Below, piece after piece: positions 9,773 through 19,641 of a stretch of 64,000 nucleotides of DNA (positions are counted from its first letter, which is position 1; every line of letters begins with the position of its first letter). The notes beneath the pieces are model-generated. The model was not told where the DNA came from. It was given only the letters and a program-made list of their open reading frames with translations, and did not search any database. This DNA is from Candidatus Nanopelagicales bacterium. Lineage in GTDB: Bacteria > Actinomycetota > Actinomycetes > S36-B12. A program made the translations under genes and the position numbers. The DNA is taken from assembly GCA_018401415.1 (NCBI GenBank), contig JAGYKV010000016.1, forward strand, positions 1-64,000, read 5' to 3'.

Positions 9773-10533
9773 GCCCCGGAAATTCCACCGTCGACCAAGA
9801 AGTTCGATGCCGTGATGAAAGATGAATCATCGCTGGCCAAGAATGCAACAGCGGCGGCGATTTCTTCTGGCTCACCGAATCGACCAACCGGAATGTGCAC
9901 CAATCGACGGGCAGCGCGCTCCTGGTCCTTGGCAAAGAGCTCCATTAATAGTGGGGTGGCAACCGGTCCAGGTGAAAGTGCGTTGACCCGAACACCGGAT
10001 CGAGCGAATTGCACTCCGAGTTCGCGACTCATGGCGAGCACCCCACCTTTGGAAGCGGTGTAGCTGATTTGCGAGGTCGCAGCTGCCATGGTGGCCACAA
10101 AGGACGCGGTGTTGATGATTGAGCCTTTGCCCTGTTCCAACATGATGGGCAGTACGGCCTTGCAGCAGAGGTACACCGAGGTCAGGTTGACTTCCTGAAC
10201 ACGGCGCCACGCGTCAATTCCGGTTTCCAGGATTGAGTCATCGTCGGGGGGTGAAATACCGGCGTTATTGAATGCAATGTCCACACTGCCATAGGTCGAC
10301 TTTGCCAGTGCAAACATGTTCTCGACCTGATCGGCGTCGGTGACATCGGTCTGAACAAAGAGTCCGCTGACTTCATCGGCTGCGGCCTGACCTGCAGCCG
10401 GGTCAAAGTCGCCAATCACAATGTGGGCGCCCTCGTCTGCTAACCGGCGTGCGGTTGCCAATCCAATTCCGCTGGCACCACCGGTAATGACCGCGACGCG
10501 ACCCTCAAGCCTGCGACATTTGCTATCTGACAT
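9754..10533 (-). CDS. Short-chain dehydrogenase/reductase
   Basis: Classical SDR of 259 residues. NAD(P)-binding TGGASGIG at 17-24, NNAG in strand 4, and the catalytic Ser and SYTASK (Tyr/Lys) mid-protein; the end LVDGGISGAYVTPL is typical. An Asp in IGDFDP after the second strand suggests NAD preference (inference). It is the last gene of the minus-strand catabolic run, 36 bp after the aldehyde dehydrogenase. The substrate is unknown; an alcohol or hydroxyacid in the same amine pathway is plausible. Confidence 0.9.
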   Translation of the reverse strand: MSDSKCRRLEGRVAVITGGASGIGLATARRLADEGAHIVIGDFDPAAGQAAADEVSGLFVQTDVTDADQVENMFALAKSTYGSVDIAFNNAGISPPDDDSILETGIDAWRRVQEVNLTSVYLCCKAVLPIMLEQGKGSIINTASFVATMAAATSQISYTASKGGVLAMSRELGVQFARSGVRVNALSPGPVATPLLMELFAKDQERAARRLVHIPVGRFGEPEEIAAAVAFLASDDSSFITASNFLVDGGISGAYVTPL

Positions 10534-10569
10534 TTCTCTCCTCTTCGAATTAATTGTGGTACTGCTTAA

Positions 10570-11928
10570 TCAATCTTCGGTACTGATAAAAACGTTTTTA
10601 GTTTCGGTGAATGCATCGAGGGCATCGGGACCCAACTCACGGCCAATTCCCGATTTCTTGTAACCGCCAAAGGGGGTCCAGTACCGAACAGATGAATGTG
10701 AGTTCACCGAGAGATTCCCTGACTCAATTCCGCGGGCCACCCGAATTGCTTTGCCAAGGTCCCGTGTCCAGATCGAACCGGACAAACCGTATTCGGAATC
10801 ATTGGCCAACCGAATCGCATCTGCTTCGTCTTCAAAGACCGTAACGGCCACCACGGGACCAAAGATTTCTTCATGGAACAGTGGCGATGTGGATTCCACC
10901 GGAGCAATCACCGTGGGCGGGAACCAGAACCCGGGACCGGTGGGACATGTTCCTTGGAAAGCAATGATCGAAGGATCCGGAATAAATGCGCTCACCGACT
11001 CCCAGTGCGCCCGGGAAATCAGTGGACCCATTTCGGTGGATTCCAGATTCGGATCTCCCACGGCAAAATTCTTGACGGCCTTTTCGAAGTGCTCCATGAA
11101 CGTGTCAAAGGCACTGCGCTGCACCAAGATCCGTGACCGGGCGCAGCAGTCCTGCCCGGCATTATCAAAAACCGATGACGGTGCGCTGGCCGCAGCTTTT
11201 TCTATATCCGCATCAGCGAAAATGACGTTTGCGCTTTTGCCACCAAGTTCCAGGGTCACGCGCTTCATGTGTGGCGCAGCTCCCGCCATGATCTGTTCAC
11301 CCACCGCGGTGCTACCGGTGAAAACGATTTTGCGCACAAGTGGGTTGTCCACAAATCGCTGTCCCACAACAGAGCCTTTACCCGGCACCACGGTGAATAC
11401 GCCTTCGGGAATACCCGCTTCCAGGGCCAGTTCACCCAATCGAATGGCCGTTAAGGGAGTGAGCTCCGCCGGTTTCAACACCACGGTGCAACCTGCTGCC
11501 AATGCTGGGGCGAATCCCCACCCGGCAATCGGCATGGGGAAATTCCACGGGACAATAATTCCCACAACGCCAACGGGCTCTTTGAAGGTAATGTCAATTC
11601 CGCCGGGGACGGGTATTTGTCGACCGAATAGGCGCTCGGGTGCTCCCGCGTAGTAGGCGAGAACATTGGCCACGTTATTTGCTTCCCAGCGGGCATTGCC
11701 AATTGTGTGGCCGGAGTTGATCACTTCGAGCTGCGCCAGCTCCTCCACGTGATCGCGAACAACATCGGAGAACCTGCGCAGCAGATTAGCTCGATCTCCA
11801 GGAGACACCGCAGTCCAAGCCGGCAATGTCGCGTGCGCACGGGCAATTGCTGCATCGGTGTGTTCACCATCTAATGATGGAACCGTCGCGATAACTTCTT
11901 CGTTGGCCGGGTTGATGACCTGATGCAT
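10570..11928 (-). CDS. NAD(P)-dependent aldehyde dehydrogenase
   Basis: ALDH superfamily, 452 residues, slightly shorter at the N-terminus than most. Visible: the cofactor segment PWNFPMPIAGWGFAPALAAG, the general-base region LELGGKSANVIF and the catalytic Cys in NAGQDC. In the Puu-type pathway PuuC oxidises gamma-glutamyl-aminobutyraldehyde; position between the ligase and the SDR makes an equivalent role likely but unproven. Confidence 0.93.
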   Translation of the reverse strand: MHQVINPANEEVIATVPSLDGEHTDAAIARAHATLPAWTAVSPGDRANLLRRFSDVVRDHVEELAQLEVINSGHTIGNARWEANNVANVLAYYAGAPERLFGRQIPVPGGIDITFKEPVGVVGIIVPWNFPMPIAGWGFAPALAAGCTVVLKPAELTPLTAIRLGELALEAGIPEGVFTVVPGKGSVVGQRFVDNPLVRKIVFTGSTAVGEQIMAGAAPHMKRVTLELGGKSANVIFADADIEKAAASAPSSVFDNAGQDCCARSRILVQRSAFDTFMEHFEKAVKNFAVGDPNLESTEMGPLISRAHWESVSAFIPDPSIIAFQGTCPTGPGFWFPPTVIAPVESTSPLFHEEIFGPVVAVTVFEDEADAIRLANDSEYGLSGSIWTRDLGKAIRVARGIESGNLSVNSHSSVRYWTPFGGYKKSGIGRELGPDALDAFTETKNVFISTED

Positions 11929-11995
11929 GCACTCTCCTGCTAATAAACGGACGCGTGATTAATGAGCAAGTGGAAGTCTAGTGAGAAATACTCGA

Positions 11996-13357
11996 TTAGA
12001 TCCGCTCGAAAGATCTGATTCGTTCCCAATCGGTGACCGACTTACCGAAGTCCGCGATCTCGACCCGAGCCATATTGGCGTAGTGGTCTTGTACCTCTTG
12101 ACCAAAGGTGTCGCGGACCCAGGTGGAGCCGACCCAGTCGGTGAGTGCTTCCGGCATGGATCTGGCAACTTGATCAGATTGCAGTTCATAGGCATTGCCT
12201 GTGACGGGATCTTCAAGTTGCATGTTGTTCTCAATGCCATCGATTCCCGCCGCGATCATGGCTGCCACCGCAAGATAGGGGTTTGCATCGCCTCCGGGAA
12301 GGCGATTTTCTAGTCGCAGACCCGCTCCGTGGCCCACTAATCGGAATGCGCAGGTGCGGTTATCGCGGCCCCAACGAATAGCGGTGGGGGCAAAGGACCC
12401 AGGTGCGTATCTTTTATACGAATTGATTTGTGGCGCGTACATCAGGGTGAGTTCACGTGCATGCGCCAACTGCCCTGCAATAAATGATCTGCCCAGATCG
12501 GACATGCCATCAGGGGATTCCCCCGCCATGACCATGGAGCCGTCGGAGCCGCGGAAGGATAAATGGATATGACACGAATTACCTTCACGTTCATTGAATT
12601 TCGCCATGAACGTTAGCGCCATGCCTTCTTGGGCGGCAATTTCTTTGGCGCCATTCTTATAAATACTGTGGTTATCGCAGGTGCGCAACGCGTCTAAATA
12701 CTTGAAGGCGATTTCATGTTGGCCCAGGTTGCATTCACCTTTGGCACTCTCCACGATCATGCCCGCCCCTGCCATGTTCAATCGAATCCGGCGCAGTAGT
12801 GGCTCCACTCGCGCAGTTCCCAACATGGAGTAATCGATGTTGTAGAGGTTTGCGGGGGTGAGATCCCGGTAACCTGCAACCCACGCTTCTTCATAGGTGT
12901 CGTTAAACAGAATGAATTCAAGTTCGGTACCAACAAATGCACCCATGCCCAAGTCGCGAAGTCGATCGATCTGTTTCTTTAACACCTGTCGTGGCGATGG
13001 TGCTACGGGCGTGTGGTCGGTTGTTTCCAGATCACACAGAATTCCCACCGTCCCCGGCTGCCAGGGGATTCGGTGCAGGGTGGCGATATCGGGTTTCATG
13101 ACCATGTCGGCGTAACCGCTGTCCCATGAAGACATTGCGTAACCCTGGACAGTATTCATTTCAATGTCCACGGCCATTAAGTAATTGCAGCCTTCAGTAT
13201 GTCCATCAAGTACTTCCTCGAGGAAGTAGTCGGCATCGATTCGCTTGCCCTGAAGCCGACCCTGCATGTCCGTGATCCCGACAGCAACGGTGTCAATTTT
13301 GCCCTCCGCTATTTCCTGTCTGAGTGCTTCAACTGTCAACGGTTCAGGACGCGCCAT
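11996..13357 (-). CDS. Glutamine-synthetase-like ligase (gamma-glutamyl-amine synthetase, PuuA/GlnA3 type)
   Basis: A GS-fold ATP-dependent ligase of 453 residues. It has the metal-site motifs GTELEF and ESAKGECNLGQHE, the NSYKRYAPGSFAPTAIRWGRDNR segment in altered form, and RLPGGDANPYLA in place of the usual RFPDPAANPYL. The N-terminal domain lacks the standard GlnA pattern, so this is a gamma-glutamylpolyamine/amine synthetase rather than the housekeeping enzyme. Expected reaction: glutamate + amine + ATP to gamma-glutamylamine. It sits between the permease and aldehyde dehydrogenase; a hairpin separates it from the permease. The amine cannot be told from sequence. Confidence 0.88.
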   Translation of the reverse strand: MARPEPLTVEALRQEIAEGKIDTVAVGITDMQGRLQGKRIDADYFLEEVLDGHTEGCNYLMAVDIEMNTVQGYAMSSWDSGYADMVMKPDIATLHRIPWQPGTVGILCDLETTDHTPVAPSPRQVLKKQIDRLRDLGMGAFVGTELEFILFNDTYEEAWVAGYRDLTPANLYNIDYSMLGTARVEPLLRRIRLNMAGAGMIVESAKGECNLGQHEIAFKYLDALRTCDNHSIYKNGAKEIAAQEGMALTFMAKFNEREGNSCHIHLSFRGSDGSMVMAGESPDGMSDLGRSFIAGQLAHARELTLMYAPQINSYKRYAPGSFAPTAIRWGRDNRTCAFRLVGHGAGLRLENRLPGGDANPYLAVAAMIAAGIDGIENNMQLEDPVTGNAYELQSDQVARSMPEALTDWVGSTWVRDTFGQEVQDHYANMARVEIADFGKSVTDWERIRSFERI

Positions 13358-13401
13358 TACTTACTCCTTTAATAATTAAATACTCAGGTAAAGACGTTTA
13401 A

Positions 13402-13431
13402 GGTGAAGGGGTTCGTCCTGTCCCCTTCACC
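13402..13431 (-). terminator. Hairpin between permease and ligase genes
   Basis: A perfect 10-bp stem: ggtgaagggg (13402-13411) pairs with ccccttcacc (13422-13431) around a 10-nt loop. It lies 30 bp after the permease stop and 45 bp before the ligase start. Only a short T-rich stretch follows on the minus strand, so it may be a leaky terminator or a processing site setting different levels of the two genes. Confidence 0.6.
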
Positions 13432-13460
13432 CTATCCGTTCAATAGCCGCTTTATCTCGG

Positions 13461-15008
13461 TTAGATAGTTCCTTGTTCCTTCTCAATGATCGTCTCGGTG
13501 ACGTCATAGCCTTCCGTCTCCGGATGTCCATGCACACCGCCGGTCATGGCGTACTCCTCCTCCGGCGAGAGCACCAGTCGGCTCCGACCGAAGATGGCAA
13601 AAAGCACCAACCCCACCACGTAAACGACAGCGACCCAGACAATTACCGCTCGGTAGTCCTCATTAAATGGCATCAGGATCAACGTGACCAATGAAATGAT
13701 GCCCGCAACCAAAGCGCCCCACAGCCCTACCGGACTCCGGTAAGGACGGTCGGCATCCGCAAATTTCCGGCGCAGAATTAAGAAGGCCACCATCTGCAGG
13801 ACATAGGCAATAACTGCACCGAACACTGCAATCAGTAGGAGCGCGCTCGCGGCACTGACATACGGGGCTTCTTCGCTGCCGTAGGCAATGGCACCTAACC
13901 CAAAGACCAGTACCACTCCAACGACCGCACTTGCGACCAGAGCAACCCATGGGGTCTTTCTTTGTCCCGTGAGTGAGAGAAACTTCGGGTAGTAGCCCGC
14001 TCGCGACAGTGAGTAAACATTGCGACCCGCAGCGAACATGATGCCCTGGAAGGATGCGATCAACCCCGCTAGCGCCATCAAGGAGAGCAAAGCCGCAATG
14101 TCACTATTGGGGAAAATTGCCCGGAAACCGTCCAAAATCGGTTCACCAGAATCTGATATTTCGGCGGCGCCAACAATTCCAGGGTTCAAAATGAGTACCA
14201 GGAACGCCGTCACAATCAGGGTGAATAATCCCGTGATTGCTCCCTTTGGAATGTCCTTAGCGGGCGTCTTGGTTTCCTCTGCCGCTAATGGCAACTCTTC
14301 AATCCCGAGGAAGAACCAGATCGCGAATGGTAATGCCAGGAACACACCCAAAATTCCATAGGGAAGGAAGGTCGAATTTCCGGCTTCGGGAACAATGTCC
14401 ATCAAGTTATCGACACTGAATTTCCCAGAGAAGATTGCCGAAACGAAGAAGATCGCCAGCACTCCCAGTGAAATTATCGCGATCACAAACGCAAAGCGGA
14501 AAGAGGCTGCTGCTCCCGCGGCATTCAGCGCCACAAACAACACATAAATAATAATTACCCACGCCAGAATTGGCAGATTGAAGTCGAATAATTCAGAAAC
14601 AATCGCATCTGCGTACAGGGCGGCAAATGTTCCAACAACCGCGGTGGTAATGACATATTCAATAGTTTCTGCGAATCCGGTAACAAATCCACCCCAGGGG
14701 CCCATGGCCGAACGGGCAAATGAATAAGCACCACCCGTATGGGGCATGGCTGCCGACATTTCCGAAATACTGTAAATCATCAAGATGTACATCAGTCCGA
14801 TAACGGTCGTGGCAATCAGCATCCCTCCCCAGCCAGCATTTCCGATACCGAAGTTCCAGCCGGAAAAGTCACCCGAGATAACGGCAGCTACGCCCAATCC
14901 CCACAGCGCACCCGCGCCCGCGTAACGCTTTAATCCTCGCTTTTCAAAATATTCCTGTCCGGCGTGGGTATAGGAAACCCCGCCTCCTGCCGACACTTTT
15001 TCGGTCAT
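13461..15008 (-). CDS. APC-superfamily amino acid / amine permease
   Basis: Polytopic transporter of 515 residues with about 12 hydrophobic segments and the APC signature GWNFGIGNAGWGG / SEMSAAMPHTGGAYSFAR early in the protein. I use the ATG at 15008 (MTEKVSAGGG) because GGAGGAA precedes it; the frame continues to 15074 without support. The acidic tail EEEYAMTGG...TIIEKEQG is cytoplasmic. Closest functional guess is an ethanolamine/putrescine-type importer feeding the ligase downstream. Confidence 0.88.
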   Translation of the reverse strand: MTEKVSAGGGVSYTHAGQEYFEKRGLKRYAGAGALWGLGVAAVISGDFSGWNFGIGNAGWGGMLIATTVIGLMYILMIYSISEMSAAMPHTGGAYSFARSAMGPWGGFVTGFAETIEYVITTAVVGTFAALYADAIVSELFDFNLPILAWVIIIYVLFVALNAAGAAASFRFAFVIAIISLGVLAIFFVSAIFSGKFSVDNLMDIVPEAGNSTFLPYGILGVFLALPFAIWFFLGIEELPLAAEETKTPAKDIPKGAITGLFTLIVTAFLVLILNPGIVGAAEISDSGEPILDGFRAIFPNSDIAALLSLMALAGLIASFQGIMFAAGRNVYSLSRAGYYPKFLSLTGQRKTPWVALVASAVVGVVLVFGLGAIAYGSEEAPYVSAASALLLIAVFGAVIAYVLQMVAFLILRRKFADADRPYRSPVGLWGALVAGIISLVTLILMPFNEDYRAVIVWVAVVYVVGLVLFAIFGRSRLVLSPEEEYAMTGGVHGHPETEGYDVTETIIEKEQGTI

Positions 15009-15147
15009 TGTTCCTCCAGATGTGCCCAGGCGAGGCGACTCTCGCTGGAGCACAAGGTAGACCCATTTACCCAAGAAATCTCACAAACGCACAAGCAAAT
15101 TCACTATTGAATTGTTGCCCTCATGCCTATCCCTTGGAAACCACGGC

Positions 15148-15489
15148 TCACGCGAGCGTGACCCAGACTTTGCGCAGCGGCTCGGTGATCGACCAAGTGG
15201 TGCGCGAACCGGAGGGAAGGATGCCCACCGTTCCTGGACTTAACTCAATGACCCCACCTTGTTCACAGGTGACGGTACCTTTACCCGAAATGACAATGAA
15301 GACTTCCTCCACTTCAATGTCGGTGGACTCCCCGACCGAGTGCTCCCACACACCCACTTCCATGTCCCCCTCGGTATCCATGGCAGCAACAGCCGATGTC
15401 ACTCCATCGGTCAATGCAAGTTTCGGGTTGATGGGTGAATGGTGAAGTTTCTTGTCATCAATGATGTTGGCATTAAATCCTCGGATCAT
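15148..15489 (-). CDS. Single-domain cupin protein
   Basis: A 113-residue small beta-barrel protein. EEVFIVISGKGTVTCEQGGVIELSPGTVGILPSG matches cupin motifs of the ethanolamine-utilisation/DUF861 type, with few histidines, so metal catalysis is uncertain. PuuR-type regulators carry a cupin fused to an HTH, but no HTH is present here. Its ATG overlaps the truA stop (ATGA), so it is translationally coupled to truA, and it heads the amine-use cluster 139 bp before the permease. Role unknown; ligand sensing or isomerisation are possible. Confidence 0.75.
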   Translation of the reverse strand: MIRGFNANIIDDKKLHHSPINPKLALTDGVTSAVAAMDTEGDMEVGVWEHSVGESTDIEVEEVFIVISGKGTVTCEQGGVIELSPGTVGILPSGSRTTWSITEPLRKVWVTLA

Positions 15490-16277
15490 TTTCGCCTCGC
15501 TCGCGTCTGCTCTTGCCGTGCCAATAGCTCACCAACGGGTGGGTAACCCACTTCCTCGAGAACCAGCGGCCACGGCTCCATCACTTGAACGTATGAATTC
15601 TTTCGATCTTGATCGAGTAACTGCTGGGTCCAACTCACCGGTTTTCTCCCGTCACCGATCGGGAGAAGAGCACCCACCACGCTGCGCACCATTGAGTGAC
15701 AAAAAGCATCAGCTCGAATTGTCATGACAACATAATCCTCTGTGGTGCGATGCCAATTCAGTTTGAGGACATCGCGAATTGTTGTCGCCCTTGGCTTCTC
15801 CTTGCAAAAAGCGAAAAAGTCATGGGTTCCCACGAGTGCTGCACTTGCTTGATTGAGCCGGTCCAAGTCAAGGGGAACCGGCCACGGAAGAACATCGCGT
15901 CTGCGCAATGGCGCCGGGCCGGTAGGGCTATCGCACACCGTATAGGAATACTCCCGCCACAAAGCTGAAAAACGCGCATCGAACCCGTAAGGGGCTTCCT
16001 CAATTGACAAAAGCCTAATGTCTTCCGGCAGTGCCTTATTAATTCTCTCCGCTGTTAACTTGCTCATATCTGGATGATCCTTGGCCAGATCAAAGTGAAT
16101 GACCTGACCCCTGGCATGAACACCAGCATCGGTTCGACCGGCACAAATGGTGGCGAGATCTAATTCATGGATCAAAGCTCCAATAGTGTTTTCAATTTCA
16201 AACTGAACTGTGCGCTGTTCCTGCTGAATTGCCCATCCATGGAAACCTGAGCCGTCATAGGCGAGGGTGGCACGCAT
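15486..16277 (-). CDS. truA: tRNA pseudouridine(38-40) synthase
   Basis: Isomerises uridines 38-40 in the anticodon arm of tRNAs. 263 residues; catalytic Asp50 in CAGRTDAGVHARGQV and the nearby YDGSGFHGWA are clear. It follows rplQ at the end of the alpha operon, the standard actinobacterial position. A 15-bp hairpin (16282-16318) ends 5 nt before the ATG and leaves no visible ribosome binding site. Confidence 0.96.
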   Translation of the reverse strand: MRATLAYDGSGFHGWAIQQEQRTVQFEIENTIGALIHELDLATICAGRTDAGVHARGQVIHFDLAKDHPDMSKLTAERINKALPEDIRLLSIEEAPYGFDARFSALWREYSYTVCDSPTGPAPLRRRDVLPWPVPLDLDRLNQASAALVGTHDFFAFCKEKPRATTIRDVLKLNWHRTTEDYVVMTIRADAFCHSMVRSVVGALLPIGDGRKPVSWTQQLLDQDRKNSYVQVMEPWPLVLEEVGYPPVGELLARQEQTRARRK

Positions 16278-16281
16278 ACGA

Positions 16282-16318
16282 ATCAGCCCGTCCTCGGGAA
16301 GTTCGAGGACGGGCTGAT
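16282..16318 (-). terminator. Strong hairpin between rplQ and truA
   Basis: atcagcccgtcctcg (16282-16296) is perfectly complementary to cgaggacgggctgat (16304-16318), giving 15 bp with a 7-nt loop. It lies 25 nt after the rplQ stop and 5 nt before the truA ATG. It has no U-tract on the minus strand, so it may terminate weakly or control truA translation by hiding the start region. Confidence 0.65.
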
Positions 16319-16343
16319 CAGTAACTTCGTGCGAGAACAGGTG

Positions 16344-16931
16344 TTATTCCTTTGTCTCGGTTTCCTCGGCTACCGCCACTTCTTCTTCACCTTCAGCATT
16401 GACCGGCTCAGCGGATTCTTCTTCAAGAACCGCTTCGGTGTCGGGAGCAATTTCTTCTTTAACCCTGATTTCTTCGTCCTTAGCTGCAGCTGCCGGAGTT
16501 GCGGCTTCTTTCTCTGCAGACTCCTTGGCGGCACGCTTGGTGGCGCCGGTGGCCTCAGCAACAACCTGCTCGAGCATTGGCTCCACCAATTCAATGATCG
16601 CCATGGGTGCGTTGTCGCCCTTGCGATTACCGATCTTGATGATTCGGGTGTAGCCACCTTGACGGCCGGCGTAGCTCGGACCAATTTCGGTGAACAGGGT
16701 GTGCACAACAGACTTGTCGCGCACCACGGTGATCACCCGACGACGAGCGTTGATGTCTCCGCGCTTGGCGAAGGTGATCATGCGCTCGGCCAGCGGACGC
16801 AACCGCTTGGCCTTGGCGTGGGTGGTGGTGATTTTGCCGTGCTCAAATAATGCGGTGGCGAGGTTGCCGAGCATTAACCGCTCGTGCGCCGCTCCACCGC
16901 CGAGGCGGGCTCCCTTAGCTGGGCTAGGCAT
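16344..16931 (-). CDS. rplQ: 50S ribosomal protein L17 with acidic C-terminal extension
   Basis: Large-subunit protein at the polypeptide exit region. The first 120 residues ([19 protein letters not shown] onward) are the conserved L17 fold; residues from about 125 to 195 are a low-complexity tail rich in Glu and Ala ([23 protein letters not shown]), longer than the usual 120-130 residue protein. It follows rpoA by 48 bp as the last member of the alpha operon. Confidence 0.96.
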   Translation of the reverse strand: MPSPAKGARLGGGAAHERLMLGNLATALFEHGKITTTHAKAKRLRPLAERMITFAKRGDINARRRVITVVRDKSVVHTLFTEIGPSYAGRQGGYTRIIKIGNRKGDNAPMAIIELVEPMLEQVVAEATGATKRAAKESAEKEAATPAAAAKDEEIRVKEEIAPDTEAVLEEESAEPVNAEGEEEVAVAEETETKE

Positions 16932-16979
16932 CTACTTCTCCTTTAAATAATTTCTCAGTAATTCCTGTGAATGGCAGAC

Positions 16980-18056
16980 TTAGAGCCGCTCATCCTCGGG
17001 GTAGGCGTCCTCGGCATAGGAGACTTCCACTGCCACTACTTCTTCTTCATCCTCAGGCGCAATGTCCATGTCGACGTCTTCGTCATCGAAGTACACGGCG
17101 GTGCTGGGATCGAATCCGGGTGGGCTGTCCTTGAGTGCCAATCCGAGTCCGTGCAACTTGACCTTGACCTCGTCAATGGACTTGGCACCAAAGTTGCGGA
17201 TATCGAGCAGATCAGCTTCACTGCGGGTGATCAATTCGCCCACAGTGTGAATGCCCTCACGCTTGAGACAGTTGTAGGAGCGAACCGTCATGTCCAACTG
17301 CTCAATGGGGGTCGAGAGTTGTTCAGCTGCAAAAGCATCTGTCGGGCTTGGACCAATGTCGATACCTTCAGCATCAAGGTTCATTTCGCGAGCAAGGCCG
17401 AAGAGTTCCACCAACGTTGACCCAGCAGATGCAACAGCATCGCGGGGCAGCATGCATGGCTTGGTCTCAACATCGAGAACCAACTTGTCAAAGTCGGTGC
17501 GCTGCTCCACACGAGTGGCCTCGACCTTGTAGCTGACCTTGAGAACAGGTGAGTAGATCGAATCCACCGGGATGCGACCAATTTCCTGGTCAGGGTGCTT
17601 GTTCATGACCGAGGGAACGTAACCACGGCCACGCTCAACGATCAATTCGATTTCGAGCTTGCCCTTGCCGTTCAGTGTTGCAATGTGCAACTCTGGGTTG
17701 TGTACCTCAACACCTGCAGGAGGTTGGATGTCCGCTGCGGTGACATCCCCGGGACCCTGCTTGCGCAGGTACATGACAACTGGTTCATCGATTTCGCTGG
17801 AAACAACCAAACCCTTCAGGTTAAGGATAATCTCGGTGACATCTTCCTTCACACCGTCAATAGTGCTGAACTCGTGCAACACACCGTCGACCCGGATACT
17901 GGTGACGGATGCACCAGGAATAGACGACAGCAATGTGCGACGAAGTGAATTGCCAAGGGTGTAACCAAAGCCCGGCTCGAGCGGTTCCAACACAAAACGT
18001 GAGCGGAATTCGCTGATGGGTTCTTCGGTCAGAATCGGACGCTGACTAATGAGCAC
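16980..18056 (-). CDS. rpoA: RNA polymerase alpha subunit
   Basis: 358 residues: the N-terminal dimerisation and assembly domain ([20 protein letters not shown]) and, from about residue 245, the C-terminal helix-hairpin-helix domain ([16 protein letters not shown]) that binds UP elements and activators, then an acidic tail. Located between rpsD and rplQ. Confidence 0.98.
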   Translation of the reverse strand: MLISQRPILTEEPISEFRSRFVLEPLEPGFGYTLGNSLRRTLLSSIPGASVTSIRVDGVLHEFSTIDGVKEDVTEIILNLKGLVVSSEIDEPVVMYLRKQGPGDVTAADIQPPAGVEVHNPELHIATLNGKGKLEIELIVERGRGYVPSVMNKHPDQEIGRIPVDSIYSPVLKVSYKVEATRVEQRTDFDKLVLDVETKPCMLPRDAVASAGSTLVELFGLAREMNLDAEGIDIGPSPTDAFAAEQLSTPIEQLDMTVRSYNCLKREGIHTVGELITRSEADLLDIRNFGAKSIDEVKVKLHGLGLALKDSPPGFDPSTAVYFDDEDVDMDIAPEDEEEVVAVEVSYAEDAYPEDERL

Positions 18057-18130
18057 TTTTTATTCCTTCCAGCAGTGACCTCTATTTGACACTGCGATGT
18101 GAGGCTCGATTCAGTTGAATCGAAGGGATA

Positions 18131-18757
18131 TTACTTGGAGTACAACTCGACAATAAGTTGTTCTTGGACCTGGGTATCAATGACAGCGCGAGCTGGCAGT
18201 GAGTGGACGAGGATGCGCATTCTGGATGGCACAACCTCGAGCCATGCAGGAACGGTCTTTTCGCCGATCTCCGCATGCGCCACAATGAATGGGGTCATTT
18301 CAAGACTGCTCTTGCGAACCTCGATGACATCGTTGGGTGAGACGCGATAAGAAGGAATATTCACCTTGTGGCCGTTGACCAGGAAGTGGCCGTGGGTCAC
18401 CAACTGGCGAGCCATATCGCGGCTCTTGGCGAATCCAGCACGGAACACCACATTGTCCAGACGCGACTCAAGGAGAACGAGGAGATTCTCACCGGTCTTA
18501 CCTGGGAGTGTCTTGGCTTCCTTGTAGTAATTGGAGAACTGCTTCTCCAAGACCCCGTACATCCGGGTTGCCTTCTGCTTCTCCCGAAGCTGTAACAGGT
18601 ACTCGCTCTCCTTCGATCGACCGCGCCCATGTTGGCCGGGTGGGTACGGACGCTTCTCAAATGGGCACTTGGGTGACTCGCACTTGGCGCCTTTGAGGAA
18701 GAGTTTCATTTTTTCGCGGCGGCACCGCTTGCAATCTGCGTCTGTGTAACGCGCCAT
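18131..18757 (-). CDS. rpsD: 30S ribosomal protein S4 (zinc-type)
   Basis: Primary 16S rRNA-binding assembly protein, 208 residues. The N-terminus carries CKRCRR and CESPKCP cysteine pairs, the zinc-binding form, followed by the S4 RNA-binding domain ([23 protein letters not shown]). Between rpsK and rpoA. Confidence 0.97.
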   Translation of the reverse strand: MARYTDADCKRCRREKMKLFLKGAKCESPKCPFEKRPYPPGQHGRGRSKESEYLLQLREKQKATRMYGVLEKQFSNYYKEAKTLPGKTGENLLVLLESRLDNVVFRAGFAKSRDMARQLVTHGHFLVNGHKVNIPSYRVSPNDVIEVRKSSLEMTPFIVAHAEIGEKTVPAWLEVVPSRMRILVHSLPARAVIDTQVQEQLIVELYSK

Positions 18758-18809
18758 GGTTTTCTCCTACTTTCTAAGTGTGGTTTCTAGGTTCGGTGAG
18801 TGCGCGCGA

Positions 18810-19207
18810 TTAGACGCGACGACGCTTTGAGGGACGGGTTCCGTTGAAAGGCACGGGGGTGACGTCAGAGATGGATCCAACTTCAAGTCCTGTTGCCTGC
18901 AATGAACGAATGGCGGTTTCTCGACCCGAACCCGGGCCCTTGACGAATACGTCAACCTTGCGCATGCCGTGTTCCATGGCGCGACGCGCAGCAGCTTCGG
19001 CAGCTAGTTGCGCGGCGAATGGAGTGGACTTGCGACTGCCTTTGAATCCAACCTGGCCGGCACTTGCCCAGGCGATCACAGCACCCGATGGGTCAGTGAT
19101 GGAAACGATGGTGTTGTTGAACGTGCTCTTGATATGAGCGTGACCATGGGCCACGTTCTTTTTTCCTTGCGACGCACTTTCTTGGCGCCGGGACCTTTAG
19201 GGGCCAT
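18810..19207 (-). CDS. rpsK: 30S ribosomal protein S11 (one frame disruption)
   Basis: Platform protein of the small subunit. The body reads [19 protein letters not shown] through [10 protein letters not shown]. The normal start [16 protein letters not shown] is at 19207 in another frame; adding one T to the six-T run at 19159-19164 (minus-strand A run) joins them as [14 protein letters not shown] and gives 132 residues, the family length. S11 is essential, so a homopolymer miscount is the likely cause. The uncorrected reading would start inside the gene at 19154. Confidence 0.93.
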
Positions 19208-19269
19208 GTGGTGTATTCCTATCGATTAGAGGTGTGTGGGAATTCGCATTGATCTGCGAGGTCGTTCGC

Positions 19270-19641
19270 TTAGGCCTTCTTCTTGCCGGCAACTGTCTTG
19301 CGTGGACCCTTACGCGTGCGCGCATTGGTATGGGTTCGTTGCCCGTGCACGGGAAGACCCTTGCGGTGACGGATTCCCTGGTAGCAGCCAATTTCCACCT
19401 TGCGGCGAATATCTGCTGTCACCTCTCGGCGAAGGTCACCTTCTACTTTCAGATTCGCTTCAATCCAATCGCGCAAAGCGAGGGTTTGCTCATCTGTTAG
19501 ATCTTTTGATTTCATTTCCGGATCAATACCGGTTGCGGTGAGTGCTTTCGTAGCCTGCGAGCGACCAACACCGAAAATGTAGGTAAGTGCAACCGCCATG
19601 CGCTTTTCGCGAGGCAGGTCAACACCAATAAGTCGTGCCAT
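19270..19641 (-). CDS. rpsM: 30S ribosomal protein S13
   Basis: Head protein that contacts tRNAs and forms bridge B1 with the large subunit. 123 residues, starting [14 protein letters not shown] and ending in the basic tail [14 protein letters not shown]. The motif [18 protein letters not shown] is diagnostic. Between rpmJ and rpsK. Confidence 0.97.
   Translation of the reverse strand: MARLIGVDLPREKRMAVALTYIFGVGRSQATKALTATGIDPEMKSKDLTDEQTLALRDWIEANLKVEGDLRREVTADIRRKVEIGCYQGIRHRKGLPVHGQRTHTNARTRKGPRKTVAGKKKA

Noticed and set aside
10751..11653. A 300-codon open frame opposite the aldehyde dehydrogenase
   Set aside because: Antisense to a clear ALDH; no ribosome site or family signature.
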